64,000 bases of DNA from Bradyrhizobium jicamae (GTDB lineage Bacteria; Pseudomonadota; Alphaproteobacteria; Rhizobiales; Xanthobacteraceae): positions 104,581-168,580 of the forward strand of contig NZ_LLXZ01000152.1 of assembly GCF_001440395.1 (NCBI RefSeq). Reading direction: 5' to 3'. The notes under the pieces were generated by a model. That model did no database searches. It was not told the DNA's origin and saw only the letters and a list, made by a program, of their open reading frames with translations. The first letter of the stretch is position 1; every line of letters starts with the position of its first letter. Positions 17,154 through 26,239 of this stretch are shown piece after piece. The position numbers were made by a program, and so were the translations under genes.

Positions 17154-18371
17154 CTAGAAGAAGCCGCTCACATCAGTCACACGCTCCGGATCGGCCGAGG
17201 CGAGCGCTGCGGCACGCTCGGCCTTCGGCGGATAGATCCAGACGGTGTTGATCTCCTGCTTGGTCTTCTTGGCGACGTCGCCGACCATCGACACCTCGCG
17301 CTCCCAGCCACGCGTGAACAGCGCGCCGGCTCCTCCGAGGTCGAGACAGGTGACGTAACCCTTCTGGTGGTAGGGTTTGGTCGGAACGCCCAGGAGCTCG
17401 GCGGCGGCATTGTTGCCGGCGAAGGCGCCCATGCGCGTGGCGTGCTGACACGACATCAGCGCGTAGTTGCCGTCATCGTCGCATGCGGCTCTTGCGGCAT
17501 CGCCGGTGGCGAAGACACCGGGCGCCGTCGGCACGCGTAAATCGCGATCGACGAGCAGGCGGCCGAAATTGTCACGCTCGGCGGGGATCTGCTGGGTCAA
17601 TGGCGCGGCGCGCATGCCCGCCGCCCAGATCACGGTCTCGGTTTCGATGTGTTCGCCGTTGGACAGGGTAACGCCGGATTTGTCGAGCGAGGCGACGCCG
17701 GCCCCAAGCCTGGTCTCCACGCCGAGCTTGCGCATGGCTTCTTCGATGAGCGGGCGGGGGCCTTCGCCCATGTCGGGAGCGATCGCGCTATTGCGGTCGA
17801 CGATGATCACGCGCGTCTTGGCGTCCTTGCCGAAGATCTTGCGTAAGCGCGAGGGCATCTCGGTGGCCGCTTCGATGCCCGTGAAACCGCCGCCGGCAAC
17901 GACGACCGTGTCGCGCCCGTTCACGGCCGGCCGGTCAACCAGGCTGTGCAGATGCTTGTCGAGCGCGATCGCGTCACCGAGCGAGTCGACGCTGAAGCTG
18001 TGTTCGGCAAGGCCGGGAATGTTGGGGCGGAACAGTCGGCTGCCGGTGGCTACCACCAGCCGGTCGTAAGAAAGCGTTTTTCGCGTGCCTTTGGGAGTCG
18101 CGATCTGCACCGTCTGCGCCTTGGTGTCGATTGTCTCCGCGCTGCCCTGCACGTAGTCGACATCGATCGCCTTGAGCACGTCCAGCAGCGGCGCCGTCAG
18201 CGTTTCCGGTTTCGGCTCATAGAGCCGCGGGCGGACGACCAGCGTCGGCTCGGGCGCGATCAGCGCGATCTGGAGTTCTTCCGGCGAGACGCCCTGGATA
18301 TCGCGCAGGCGGGCGGCAGAAAGGGCGGCGTACATGCCGGCAAAGCCGGCGCCGATGATGATCAGTCGCAT
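17154..18371 (-). CDS. NDH-2-like FAD/NAD(P) oxidoreductase
   Basis: This 405-aa pyridine-nucleotide-disulfide-type flavoprotein has the FAD loop GAGFAGMYAALSAARL at the very N-terminus, a second dinucleotide loop VVVAGGGFTGIEAATE near residue 160 and the FAD-contacting GVFATGDAAR near 280. It resembles membrane-associated type II NADH dehydrogenases but is somewhat short and has no obvious C-terminal membrane anchor. It could therefore be another NAD(P)H:quinone or ferredoxin-type reductase. The ATG at 18371 follows AGGAG. The AraC regulator at 18.9-19.8 kb is encoded upstream on the same strand. Confidence 0.75.
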   Translation of the reverse strand: MRLIIIGAGFAGMYAALSAARLRDIQGVSPEELQIALIAPEPTLVVRPRLYEPKPETLTAPLLDVLKAIDVDYVQGSAETIDTKAQTVQIATPKGTRKTLSYDRLVVATGSRLFRPNIPGLAEHSFSVDSLGDAIALDKHLHSLVDRPAVNGRDTVVVAGGGFTGIEAATEMPSRLRKIFGKDAKTRVIIVDRNSAIAPDMGEGPRPLIEEAMRKLGVETRLGAGVASLDKSGVTLSNGEHIETETVIWAAGMRAAPLTQQIPAERDNFGRLLVDRDLRVPTAPGVFATGDAARAACDDDGNYALMSCQHATRMGAFAGNNAAAELLGVPTKPYHQKGYVTCLDLGGAGALFTRGWEREVSMVGDVAKKTKQEINTVWIYPPKAERAAALASADPERVTDVSGFF

Positions 18372-18878
18372 ATGGTTTACTCCTGGGGTTGGATTTTCTA
18401 GGCGCGCACGCGTTACCGCCGCCGCTGTTGGCGGCCGAGCATTGCGATCGACGATGACGCGAACTTTGAAACGAGGGCCGGCGGTCCTTACGGGGCAGCG
18501 CAATTCGGCAGTGACAACATCAGCGCGGGGCCTTCACATGTCGCGCTGCAGCTTCTCGGCGCCAGCGGCCAGCCGCGCAAGGCGATCGGCAGCGAGGGCC
18601 TTGCAGGGGCGCCGTTGTTGATCATGATCGAAGTCATGGGATGGGCACCTGGATTGCCTTGGACCGGCACTTCTTCGCCGGTTGGTGAGGTGAAACGCAC
18701 GGTCAATGAAAGTCCGTACATGAGTGCGGTCGCGACGGTTCGTCGTCGTGGCGCAATTGCAAGGCATCTCCAGTCCATCGTCCGGCTCCGTACGTCATTG
18801 TGTGGACACTGCGATGATTTACCGAACTACATGGTCATCCGCCCCAGAGCGATTGCCGTACCTGTAGAGCAATTGCTG
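18372..18878. other. Intergenic region, no confident gene
   Basis: There are about 500 bases between the NDH-like gene and the AraC regulator. Short frames exist on both strands (for example - strand 18488-18778), but none has a convincing ribosome site or recognisable domain. It may hold the promoter of the flavoprotein gene. Confidence 0.4.
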
Positions 18879-19829
18879 CTAACGAATGCGCCGTCGCCAA
18901 TCGCTCGGCGTTTCACCGGTCAGCTTCCTGAACGCCGCCGCGAACGCGGTCTGCGAGGAGTAGCCAAGCGCGGCTGCGACCGACACGACCGATGCGTCGG
19001 CGTCGCGCAGCATGTTCATGGCCTGCTCGAGCCGGTGCTGGCGCAGCCAGGCATGCGGCGAAAGCCCGGTGCTTTCCTTGAAGGCGCGGCAGAAATGGAA
19101 GCGCGACAGGCCGGCGTCAGAAGCCAGCGCACCGAGCGAGACGTCCGCATCGCTGTCCGAGCGCAGGCGTTCGACGGCGCGGCGCAGCACCGTCGGCGAG
19201 AGGCCACCGAGGGTGGGCTGGAACGTGGTTGGCGAACCGGTATGCGACGCCAACAGGCGCGTGGCAAGAAGATCCGTCAGCTGCTGCCTGAACAGTGCAT
19301 CCAGGGCCGCGCTACCCTCGAGCGCATCCGCCGCACTCAGGAGCAATCGGGATGTAATGATGTCGGTATGCCCCGTTCTTTCCAGGAGATCGCCGGGAGC
19401 TGACGCGCCGGCTTCAAGGGCAGCACATTCGAGCGTTTTGTGCGGAAGGTAGAGCTGAACGACGTTGACGGGTCCGGGAATATCCCAACGCGCGCTCGAG
19501 CCGGCCGGAATGATCGTCACGACCCCGGAACGCGCCGTTCCAATCGCAGCTGATTTCCCGCTGCGCCGTTCGAGCCGCTGTACGCCGGTCGGGTAAGTCA
19601 TGATGACGTGATCTGTCATGGGCTCGACTACGTCATGCAGGGCGCCATGTTTCCAGTGAGCAATCGCGCCGTTGGACGGGTCGGAAGCCATGCGGAGCGG
19701 TGCGGTCTTGAGCACGCGCGCCATCTCTGCGTCTGCGGCACGTGGGTCGGCGCGTGGCAGCTCGTTCTGGCGCGCCCCCGGCGCGGCTGGCAGATTTTCC
19801 GACGGATCGCGCAAGATTTGCTTGGTCAT
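18879..19829 (-). CDS. AraC-family transcriptional regulator
   Basis: This 316-aa regulator has an N-terminal sensing half with a cupin-like stretch (VTIIPAGSSARWDIPGPVNV) and a C-terminal double helix-turn-helix. Helix one covers SLGALASDAGLSRFHFCRAFKESTGLSPHAWL, quoted here in outline only; the second ends SVAAALGYSSQTAFAAAFRK and GETPSDWRR. This is the classical AraC/XylS signature. The effector is unknown. Its closest neighbour on the same strand is the NDH-like flavoprotein gene 0.5 kb downstream, a possible target. Confidence 0.85.
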   Translation of the reverse strand: MTKQILRDPSENLPAAPGARQNELPRADPRAADAEMARVLKTAPLRMASDPSNGAIAHWKHGALHDVVEPMTDHVIMTYPTGVQRLERRSGKSAAIGTARSGVVTIIPAGSSARWDIPGPVNVVQLYLPHKTLECAALEAGASAPGDLLERTGHTDIITSRLLLSAADALEGSAALDALFRQQLTDLLATRLLASHTGSPTTFQPTLGGLSPTVLRRAVERLRSDSDADVSLGALASDAGLSRFHFCRAFKESTGLSPHAWLRQHRLEQAMNMLRDADASVVSVAAALGYSSQTAFAAAFRKLTGETPSDWRRRIR

Positions 19830-20117
19830 CGACTTGTGCTCACGTTGTGGCGCCAGGCGTCAGAACCAATGAGGCGCGCCACTGCTGCCTCTGTGCTCGC
19901 GATAATGACGGCCAGCGTCGCCAGACGGAATCATGCGGCGAGTCTGGTCTGGCAGGTTCGGCGGATAGATGGACCTGTACCTTGGGATAGTACCGATAGG
20001 AGCGTGTCATCGCGGCCCGGTCGCCTATCATCCGGGGAAGCGCGGGAGGTAAGCTTTGAGGACACGGTGATGTGCTTCGAGAAGATTGCGCGAGGCCTGA
20101 AGGCTCAATGCGTGGGG

Positions 20118-21728
20118 TCAGGCGGGGCAGTCCGAATTAATAGGGACTGTGAACTGAAACGCCGCACCTTTGGGGACGTTTGCGGCCGCTCGCAATTGTC
20201 CACCGTGATCCTCGACGATCGAACGGCAGATGGATAGTCCCATTCCCAGGCCGCTCGACTTCGTCGTATAAAATGCCTCGAAGGCTCGCTCGATTGCGTC
20301 TTCTGGTAGACCCGGGCCAGAGTCTCGGACCGCAACGAGAACACAGTCAGCTTCAGCCTGGGTGCTGATTAGCAATTCCCGACGGCCGTCGCTCATCTGG
20401 CTCATCGCTTCGACTGCGTTTACGATCAAATTCAGCATCACCTGTTGCATCTGAACCCGACTGCCTTGAATGACAGGTAAACCCTCCGCCAGTTGGGTCC
20501 GCACTTGAACGCCGTTTTTCAACGCTTCCCCGCGCGTCAGTCCGATAACTTCCGAAATGGCTTCATTAATCTCCAAGCGGTCCTTTCGCACGGGCTCCTT
20601 CCTGACCAACGCGTGCGTCCGGTCGACAACTTCACTGACGCGCATGCCGTTCAGCACAGCTCGGTCTATTGCCTTCTTCGCCTTCTCAATGTCTGGCTGC
20701 TGGCGAGTGAGGAAGCGCTGAGCGGTTTGGGTATTCAGGAGCGCGGCCGTGATCGGCTGCTTGACCTCGTGCGCAATAGACGCCGTAAGCTGGCCCAGAG
20801 TTGCCAGCCGATTGGCGTGGGCCAATTCCGTCTGCATGTTGCGGAATCGCCGCTCGCTCTCACGCGCTTCTGTTTCTGCCCGCTTACGCTCGGTTAGATC
20901 GAGCACAAAAGCGACACCCTGGCCCTCTGTCCCTTCAAGGTTCTCGACGCCGATCAACACCGGGACGCGGCCCCCATTCTTCCGGATATACTCCTTTTCA
21001 TAGGGCTGGACCGCTCGCTTGTTCTTTAGCTCGGATATCGTCAGCGCATCGCGATCGCGCCATTCAGGGGGCGTCATGTCGACCCAGCTCACTCGACCGG
21101 ACAGCAGATCGTGTTGATCATACCCAACGATGCGGAGAAACTCGCTATTGGCATCAAGAATCTGTCCCTCCACATTCCAGGTGACGATGCCGATGATGTT
21201 GGCATCGACGAGGCGGCGAATTTTCGCCTCACGTTGCTCAATCTCTCGCTGCATGGTTGCAATGGATCTCAAGTCCGCCTGCAACACGTCACGCCACTGC
21301 AACAGCAGCCTGAGGTAGAGCTCGCTGTATTCGTTGCTTTTCCTGTCGAGAACGCAAATCGTTCCAAATATCTCGCCATCGGGCCAGCTGATCGGTACAC
21401 CGAGGTAAGAGATCATGCCTAGTTTGATGTCAGGGTTTGATTTCCACGCCTCGTCTTGCAGGGCGTCCGGGACAATCAATGGTCGGCGGGTATTCATTAC
21501 GGTCTCGCAATAGAGACCTGTATTGAGACACGCGGCCTCGTCCGGTTCGTAAGGATTTCCCTTGGACTCGCTGGAAACGAAAACTTTGATGTTTGGCGGC
21601 TCTACTCTCATGATCAAGGCGGAGGGAACATTCAGAATATCGGCCAGAAGATCTACGATCTCCTGCCATTTTCGCATGACTTCCGCAGGTACTTGCGTGC
21701 TGTTGAGCGTGTCAGTCCACATCGACAC
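20118..21728 (-). CDS. GAF-PAS sensor histidine kinase
   Basis: This 536-aa cytoplasmic kinase has no membrane segments. It has a GAF domain (about residues 25-150, with YCETVMNTRRPLIVPDAL and YLGVPISWPDGEIFGTICVL), a PAS domain with PAC motif (about 170-290), a HisKA box with His320 (ASIAHEVKQPITAALLNTQT) and an HATPase domain (NLIVNAVEAM, DSGPGLP, GLGMGLSICRSIVEDHGG). It starts at GTG 21728, directly after the stop of the receiver gene, so the two form a pair; an ATG at 21722 is an alternative. The signal is unknown. Kinases of this type feed FixJ-like regulators, and one is encoded just upstream. Confidence 0.88.
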   Translation of the reverse strand: MSMWTDTLNSTQVPAEVMRKWQEIVDLLADILNVPSALIMRVEPPNIKVFVSSESKGNPYEPDEAACLNTGLYCETVMNTRRPLIVPDALQDEAWKSNPDIKLGMISYLGVPISWPDGEIFGTICVLDRKSNEYSELYLRLLLQWRDVLQADLRSIATMQREIEQREAKIRRLVDANIIGIVTWNVEGQILDANSEFLRIVGYDQHDLLSGRVSWVDMTPPEWRDRDALTISELKNKRAVQPYEKEYIRKNGGRVPVLIGVENLEGTEGQGVAFVLDLTERKRAETEARESERRFRNMQTELAHANRLATLGQLTASIAHEVKQPITAALLNTQTAQRFLTRQQPDIEKAKKAIDRAVLNGMRVSEVVDRTHALVRKEPVRKDRLEINEAISEVIGLTRGEALKNGVQVRTQLAEGLPVIQGSRVQMQQVMLNLIVNAVEAMSQMSDGRRELLISTQAEADCVLVAVRDSGPGLPEDAIERAFEAFYTTKSSGLGMGLSICRSIVEDHGGQLRAAANVPKGAAFQFTVPINSDCPA

Positions 21729-22100
21729 TCATTCCCGTCTCAGGGCGGACTGCAGATGCCGAAGCAGCGCCTCACTTTCTATCGGTTTGGTCAGGTAGGC
21801 GTAGGCGCCGCCTCTCATCGCGTGCGATCGGGTCGCCGGCCTGGTGTCGGCGGTTACGATGATCACCGGCATCGAGGAGCCGATGTCTCGCAGTCGCTGC
21901 AGCAGGTCGAGCCCGCTATGGCCAGGCATGCTCACATCGGTGATCAGGCAGTCGTACCTGCCCGGGACGTAATCCGCCATGAAGGCCTCCGCTCGATCGA
22001 AAGTGTGACACGATAGTTCCAGCACCAGAAGGAGGTCGGAAAGGGCCTCTCGCACTGCTTCGTCGTCATCTATGATCGCGACTATAGGCGCTTTGGACAA
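21729..22100 (-). CDS. Single-domain response regulator (receiver only)
   Basis: This 123-aa receiver has no output domain. It has acidic residues IIDDDEAV, the phospho-acceptor Asp in CLITDVSMPGHSG (about residue 54), a Thr/Ser position in VIIVTAD and the Lys in YLTKP. Its stop codon abuts the GTG start of the kinase gene downstream with no gap, indicating an operon. It may act as a phosphate shuttle or sink between the kinase and the FixJ-like regulator encoded at 22.2-22.8 kb. Confidence 0.88.
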   Translation of the reverse strand: MSKAPIVAIIDDDEAVREALSDLLLVLELSCHTFDRAEAFMADYVPGRYDCLITDVSMPGHSGLDLLQRLRDIGSSMPVIIVTADTRPATRSHAMRGGAYAYLTKPIESEALLRHLQSALRRE

Positions 22101-22181
22101 GCCGATGACTCTCGCTAGAGTGGCCGGGTGACCACCCCCGCATCTGATCCATTGCCGGCCGGATCGTAACCATCCTTTGGT

Positions 22182-22832
22182 CTAGGGTGATTTTTCCTCC
22201 CGGATCTCCGCAGGCAGCAGTTCCCAGATGCGAATGAGCTGCCCGACCGACGTCGCCTGCATCTTCTTCGTCACGCTGCCGCGGTGCAGCTTGACGGTGA
22301 CCTCGCTGATGCCGAGATCGAACGCGATCTGCTTGTTGAGCCGGCCCTTTGCCACTTCGCGCAAAACCTCGCGTTCGCGTGGCGTCAGTTTTGCGTAGCG
22401 GTCGACATGCTGCTTGACGTGACGGGCCGCAGTTCTCAGCGAAATATCTTTCTCGATTGCGGCTGTCACCGCATCGAGCAGTGTCTGGTCTCTTACCGGC
22501 TTCGTCAGAAAGTCGATCGCTCCCGCCTTCATCGCCTGAACCGTCATCGCGATGTCGCCATGCCCGGTGAGGAAAATGATCGGTCGCGTATTGCCGTTCG
22601 ATGCGAGATGCTGCTGCAGATCGAGGCCGCTTGCCCCCGGCATGCGAACGTCGAGGATCAGGCAACCCGGGCGTTCCGGAAGGTCGGCGTGCAATAATTC
22701 CTGCGTTGATCCAAAGCAGCGCGCGTCGATTCCCACCGACAGCAACAACTCTTCGAGTGCGGACCGGATCTCCTCGTCATCGTCCACGATCAGGACGAGA
22801 GGCCGCTCGATATTGTCGGCAGCGATGCTCAT
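22182..22832 (-). CDS. FixJ/LuxR-type response regulator
   Basis: This 216-aa two-domain regulator has a receiver with IVDDDEEI, Asp in LILDVRMPGASG (about residue 56), FLTGHGDIAMTVQAMKAGA (the FixJ/TodT subgroup pattern) and FLTKPV. A C-terminal LuxR-type helix-turn-helix follows (LTPREREVLREVAKGRLNKQ and ISEVTVKLHRGSVTKKM). The ATG at 22832 is preferred to a start 20 codons upstream because it gives the usual short N-terminus. It is encoded just before the receiver-kinase pair on the same strand, separated by 81 bases, and is their probable output regulator. Confidence 0.88.
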   Translation of the reverse strand: MSIAADNIERPLVLIVDDDEEIRSALEELLLSVGIDARCFGSTQELLHADLPERPGCLILDVRMPGASGLDLQQHLASNGNTRPIIFLTGHGDIAMTVQAMKAGAIDFLTKPVRDQTLLDAVTAAIEKDISLRTAARHVKQHVDRYAKLTPREREVLREVAKGRLNKQIAFDLGISEVTVKLHRGSVTKKMQATSVGQLIRIWELLPAEIREEKSP

Positions 22833-23090
22833 GGGATAGCGCGGTAAGGGAGGCAGGGCAGATGAGTCAGCGAGTGCAGTGGTACCAAGCATGGGCGTAG
22901 CCTCCTTCGCTTCTGCTCCGTTGTCTGTCGCGGTCGTTCATCCGGGTCGATCGTTCAGGGCGTGTTCTAGACCCCGTACAAGTACGGCGTCTTTCCTAAA
23001 GTCGCCGTGATTTGTCGGAACCTGCTGCAAGCGCGCAATTGTGATACGAACTGTCTAGGCGCCCCGAACTCGCGACTGGAGGATCAACGC

Positions 23091-23252
23091 CTAATCACAT
23101 TGAAGTCGCTCAGAAAATCGTTCCAGCACGATCGAGCCGGTTGCCGTCACAATGGCTTCCCGGTTCACGAGTATGCCTAGACGTTGGTTCCCTGGTGACA
23201 GATAATACGTCACGGCGTCGCGGGCGACGATGAGTTCCCCGTCCAAATCCAT
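23091..23252 (-). CDS. Small hypothetical protein
   Basis: A 53-codon frame starts MDLDGELIVARDAVTYYLSP and continues NQRLGILVNREAIVTATGS. Its composition is that of a folded protein with no rare-residue bias. It is divergent from the AraC gene that starts 18 bases away. The ribosome-binding site is weak, and I recognise no family with confidence; a DUF1488-like fold is a guess. The remaining ~260 bases up to the FixJ-like gene show no other gene. Confidence 0.35.
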   Translation of the reverse strand: MDLDGELIVARDAVTYYLSPGNQRLGILVNREAIVTATGSIVLERFSERLQCD

Positions 23253-23269
23253 CCACGAGATCAATTCCG

Positions 23270-24202
23270 ATGACCCAGACGGGCGTCTTCGTACAGAGGC
23301 TCGGGCAGTTCCTGCACCTGACAGATGCGCCGCCGTCGCTGATCACGCGTTCACTGCGCGGCGCGGAACTTGCCGTTACCGAAACCCGGGATGACAACCC
23401 CGTGCCGGGTCTTTCCGGCTCGTTCACCCCAGAGGATGCCTTTCTCGTCAGCCTGAAACTGCACGATTACCCGGACTGCGAACTCTGGGAGAACGGCAAG
23501 TGCGTGATGAAAGCCGATGTCCCGGCGGGCGCAACCTATCTGTACGACCTCAAGACCGATCCGCGCTACGTGATCAACAAGCCGTTCCACTCCCTGTTTT
23601 TCTATCTGCCGCGCTCGGCGCTCGATGGCCTTGCCGAACAGTCCCGCGCGCCGCGCGTCGATCAACTCGCCTGTGAACTCGGCGTCGGCCATGACGACGC
23701 GGTCGTCCGCCATATCGGTGCGACGCTGCAGCAGGGGCTACGTCGGTCGGACGAGACCAACCAGCTTTTCATCGACCATATGATGCTTGCGCTCACGGCG
23801 CATGTCGCGCAGGCCTATGGCGGACTACGTCCCGACAATAAGACGAACCGCGGCGGTCTTGCGCCGTGGCAGGCGAAGCAGGCCTGCGAAAGGCTCGAGG
23901 CAGATCTCGGCGGAAAGCTTTCGCTGGAGCAGATCGCGGCCGAATTTGGCCTCTCTGTCAGCCATTTTTCACGCGCATTTCGAACTTCCACCGGCCTGCC
24001 GCCGCACCAATGGCTGCTTCGCCAGCGCGTGAAAACGGCCAAGCAGTTGATGAGTGTCCGCGATCTGCCGCTGTCGGAAATTGCGATCTCGGCCGGGTTC
24101 GCCAATCAAAGCCATTTTACGCGGGTGTTTTCGGCCGTGGTCGGCGTCAGCCCGGGAGCATGGCGCCGCGAAGCGCAGGGTGGTCCGGAAGGCGACACGT
24201 GA
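23270..24202 (+). CDS. AraC-family transcriptional regulator
   Basis: This 310-aa regulator has a divergent N-terminal sensor domain of about 190 residues and an AraC DNA-binding domain in the last ~100 (LSLEQIAAEFGLSVSHFSRA and LPLSEIAISAGFANQSHFTR, ending GVSPGAWRRE). The N-terminal half resembles regulators of aromatic or redox-linked genes only in layout. It converges with the catalase-like gene (50 bases between stops), so no target is implied by position. Confidence 0.85.
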   Translation: MTQTGVFVQRLGQFLHLTDAPPSLITRSLRGAELAVTETRDDNPVPGLSGSFTPEDAFLVSLKLHDYPDCELWENGKCVMKADVPAGATYLYDLKTDPRYVINKPFHSLFFYLPRSALDGLAEQSRAPRVDQLACELGVGHDDAVVRHIGATLQQGLRRSDETNQLFIDHMMLALTAHVAQAYGGLRPDNKTNRGGLAPWQAKQACERLEADLGGKLSLEQIAAEFGLSVSHFSRAFRTSTGLPPHQWLLRQRVKTAKQLMSVRDLPLSEIAISAGFANQSHFTRVFSAVVGVSPGAWRREAQGGPEGDT

Positions 24203-24251
24203 TCCGGATCTTTATCTCGAGATCGCTATGGGCAATGCCGGCCTCATCCGG

Positions 24252-25175
24252 TCAGCGGCGCTTTGCCAGTGAAATGGCATAGACGGCCCGGCGTATCGCA
24301 AAGATCTCATCCGGCGGATGACCGATGCCTTCGGCGAGATTTGCCGGATCGAAGACGGACGCGTCGCACGCGTCATCCGCTTCAACACCGGTGATGACGA
24401 TCGTTCCCAGCCGCACCGTGTCGCGACTGTCCTCATCCGGCCATCGGATGGTCACGTCCGTGGTGGGATCGCCGGGACGGTCAAGCAGCGCCATCACGTT
24501 GAACCGGACATCACCTGCAGCGATCCGGCTTTCGAGGTCATCATGCAGGAAGTCGGCAGGCTTTGCTCTTGCTTCCTCGTCGGTCAGCGTGGGGTGTTCG
24601 CCCACCGGAACGGCCTTGAACTTGATGAACCGCGTCTCGCCCTTTGCATTTGTCGCGGGAAAGGCGTGCACGCCCCAATAGGTCGTGGCCGCAAAACTCG
24701 CGGGCAGCGGATGCGCGGCAATATAGTTTGCCTGATGCAGCGTTTCGGGATTGGCGGCAGAGAATGCCATGATGTTTGCCGTATCCGGCTTGCCGTTCGT
24801 CCCCACCATGCGCGCCTTGAGGAAAGCCAGCATCTGGTCGGGCGTCCTCGCAAAATGGACCGGTGCGCTCTGCAGGAGGATATTCGAGCGATGGTATTCG
24901 TCACCGAGCCTGAAGCTCAAGCCGCGCAGCACGAATCTGTCGGTATCGGCCACGCGCGGATCGCTGCCGCCAACCGAAAAGCGCGCCAGCACGCGCGATG
25001 GCCTGGTGAAGCTGTGGGAATTTGTAATCTCTTTCGCCCGGTCCGAGGCGGCATAGGTGCCGCGAACGCACCGGCCTTTGGCAAAGCTCGCGCGCGCCTT
25101 CGGATCGCCGGCTACCCCTTTCAGGGCGTCGACGATGGAGGCGAGTGTGGCGGCGCCGGTTGGGAACTCGGACAT
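24252..25175 (-). CDS. Catalase-related (SrpA-like) heme protein lacking the distal His
   Basis: This 307-aa protein is close in length to small-subunit catalase-like peroxidases. The N-terminal motif, normally HAKG followed by GTF, reads FAKGRCVRGTY, so Phe31 sits at the position of the catalytic distal His. Downstream features fit the family: LARFSVGGSDPRVADTDRF, RGLSFRLGDEYHRSN, a DPTTDVTIRWP segment and a C-terminal RRAVYAIS in which the Tyr would be the proximal heme ligand. It may bind heme without ordinary catalase activity. It is divergent from an ECF sigma gene 280 bases away; several extracytoplasmic sigma factors control such genes, so a link is plausible. Confidence 0.75.
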   Translation of the reverse strand: MSEFPTGAATLASIVDALKGVAGDPKARASFAKGRCVRGTYAASDRAKEITNSHSFTRPSRVLARFSVGGSDPRVADTDRFVLRGLSFRLGDEYHRSNILLQSAPVHFARTPDQMLAFLKARMVGTNGKPDTANIMAFSAANPETLHQANYIAAHPLPASFAATTYWGVHAFPATNAKGETRFIKFKAVPVGEHPTLTDEEARAKPADFLHDDLESRIAAGDVRFNVMALLDRPGDPTTDVTIRWPDEDSRDTVRLGTIVITGVEADDACDASVFDPANLAEGIGHPPDEIFAIRRAVYAISLAKRR

Positions 25176-25454
25176 GCTGAAATCTTGGGCGTGAGCGTTC
25201 GATGTGCGTTTTTGCGCCGGACAGACCCTGTGTCTTCCTCAAAACGATCAGGCCTTGTCCGATCCTGCTGCCGGCTGCCCATCCGCGAGGCACCATGCGC
25301 CCCGGCAACCCCGGCAGCGAACCCGTCTTTCCGCCCTCAGGCGAATTCACCCTGGACCAGCGGATTAGAAATCCGATCCTCCCGTAGGGTAGCCCGGACC
25401 ACGCCGCGCGACGCATCATTGACGCAATCTCGTCAATGGAAGTGGGAGAGAAAG

Positions 25455-26207
25455 ATGTGCGAGTGTCGGCAGGGAGTGACGAGGCCGGTTCGGTGCCAGG
25501 ACAAGCTGGCCTATGCTGTCGGCAGCGCGACGGAAGCGGAGGAGGGTGTTTCCGACGAGATGCTTCTGAAGGGGGTTGCGGAAGGCGACAAGGCGTCGAT
25601 GCACATCATGTTCGCCCGTCACCGCACCAAGGTGTTTCGTTTCATTCAGAGGATCGTTCGGAATGCAGCCATTGCCGAAGATCTCGTCAGCCAGGTATTC
25701 CTCGATGTCTGGCGATCCGCAAACAGGTTCGAAAACCGCGCGCGGGTTACCACGTGGCTATTCTCGATTGCCCGTCTCAAGGCATTGTACTCGCTGCGGG
25801 AACGAAAGCATGAGGATATCGATCAAGACGATGTCGTCGGGATCGCCGATGCCGTGGATACGCCGGAAGCCGCGCTCGATCGCAAAAGAGCGAGCGCGAT
25901 GCTACGTTCATGCATCGACCAGCTGTCTCCGGCGCAACGTCAAATCATCGAGCTGATCTATTATCACGAACACTCCGTCGCCGAAGCCAGCCGGATCGCA
26001 GGCATTCCTTGTGCTACCGTAAAGAGCCGGATGTTCTACGCACGCAAGCAACTTGCGCGGATGCTTGTCAGCGCCGGTTTCGAGGCTGCACCGGCCAGGG
26101 CTGACGTCAATGAGAGAACGGAGCAACGGCGATCGCGTGGATTGCCGTTCGAGATGTGGCCGAGGGCGTCAGCCGTTGCGCAGGGGGCGTACGGGCGGGT
26201 CGAGTGA
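25455..26207 (+). CDS. ECF-type RNA polymerase sigma factor
   Basis: This 250-aa sigma-70 family protein has region 2 (FARHRTKVFRFIQRIVRNAA, then EDLVSQVFLDVWRSANRF) and region 4 (LSPAQRQIIELIYYHEHSVA, then AGIPCATVKSRMFYARKQLA). It has a ~30-residue N-terminal and a ~45-residue C-terminal extension beyond the usual ECF core. The reading frame is open far upstream over the antisense catalase gene; the ATG at 25455, after GGGAGAGAAAG, gives a natural start. No anti-sigma gene follows (the next gene is hemN on the other strand), so how it is held inactive is unclear. Confidence 0.85.
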   Translation: MCECRQGVTRPVRCQDKLAYAVGSATEAEEGVSDEMLLKGVAEGDKASMHIMFARHRTKVFRFIQRIVRNAAIAEDLVSQVFLDVWRSANRFENRARVTTWLFSIARLKALYSLRERKHEDIDQDDVVGIADAVDTPEAALDRKRASAMLRSCIDQLSPAQRQIIELIYYHEHSVAEASRIAGIPCATVKSRMFYARKQLARMLVSAGFEAAPARADVNERTEQRRSRGLPFEMWPRASAVAQGAYGRVE

Positions 26208-26239
26208 ATGCGGCCGCAAGCGCTATGGGAATGTTCGGG

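Noticed and set aside
18488..18778. - strand frame of 96 codons between the NDH-like and AraC genes
   Set aside because: No ribosome site or domain; an overlapping frame in another phase is equally open, so neither stands out.
24318..25454. N-terminal extension of the ECF sigma frame across the catalase-like gene
   Set aside because: The extension is antisense to a recognisable gene, and the sigma-factor similarity begins only after 25455.
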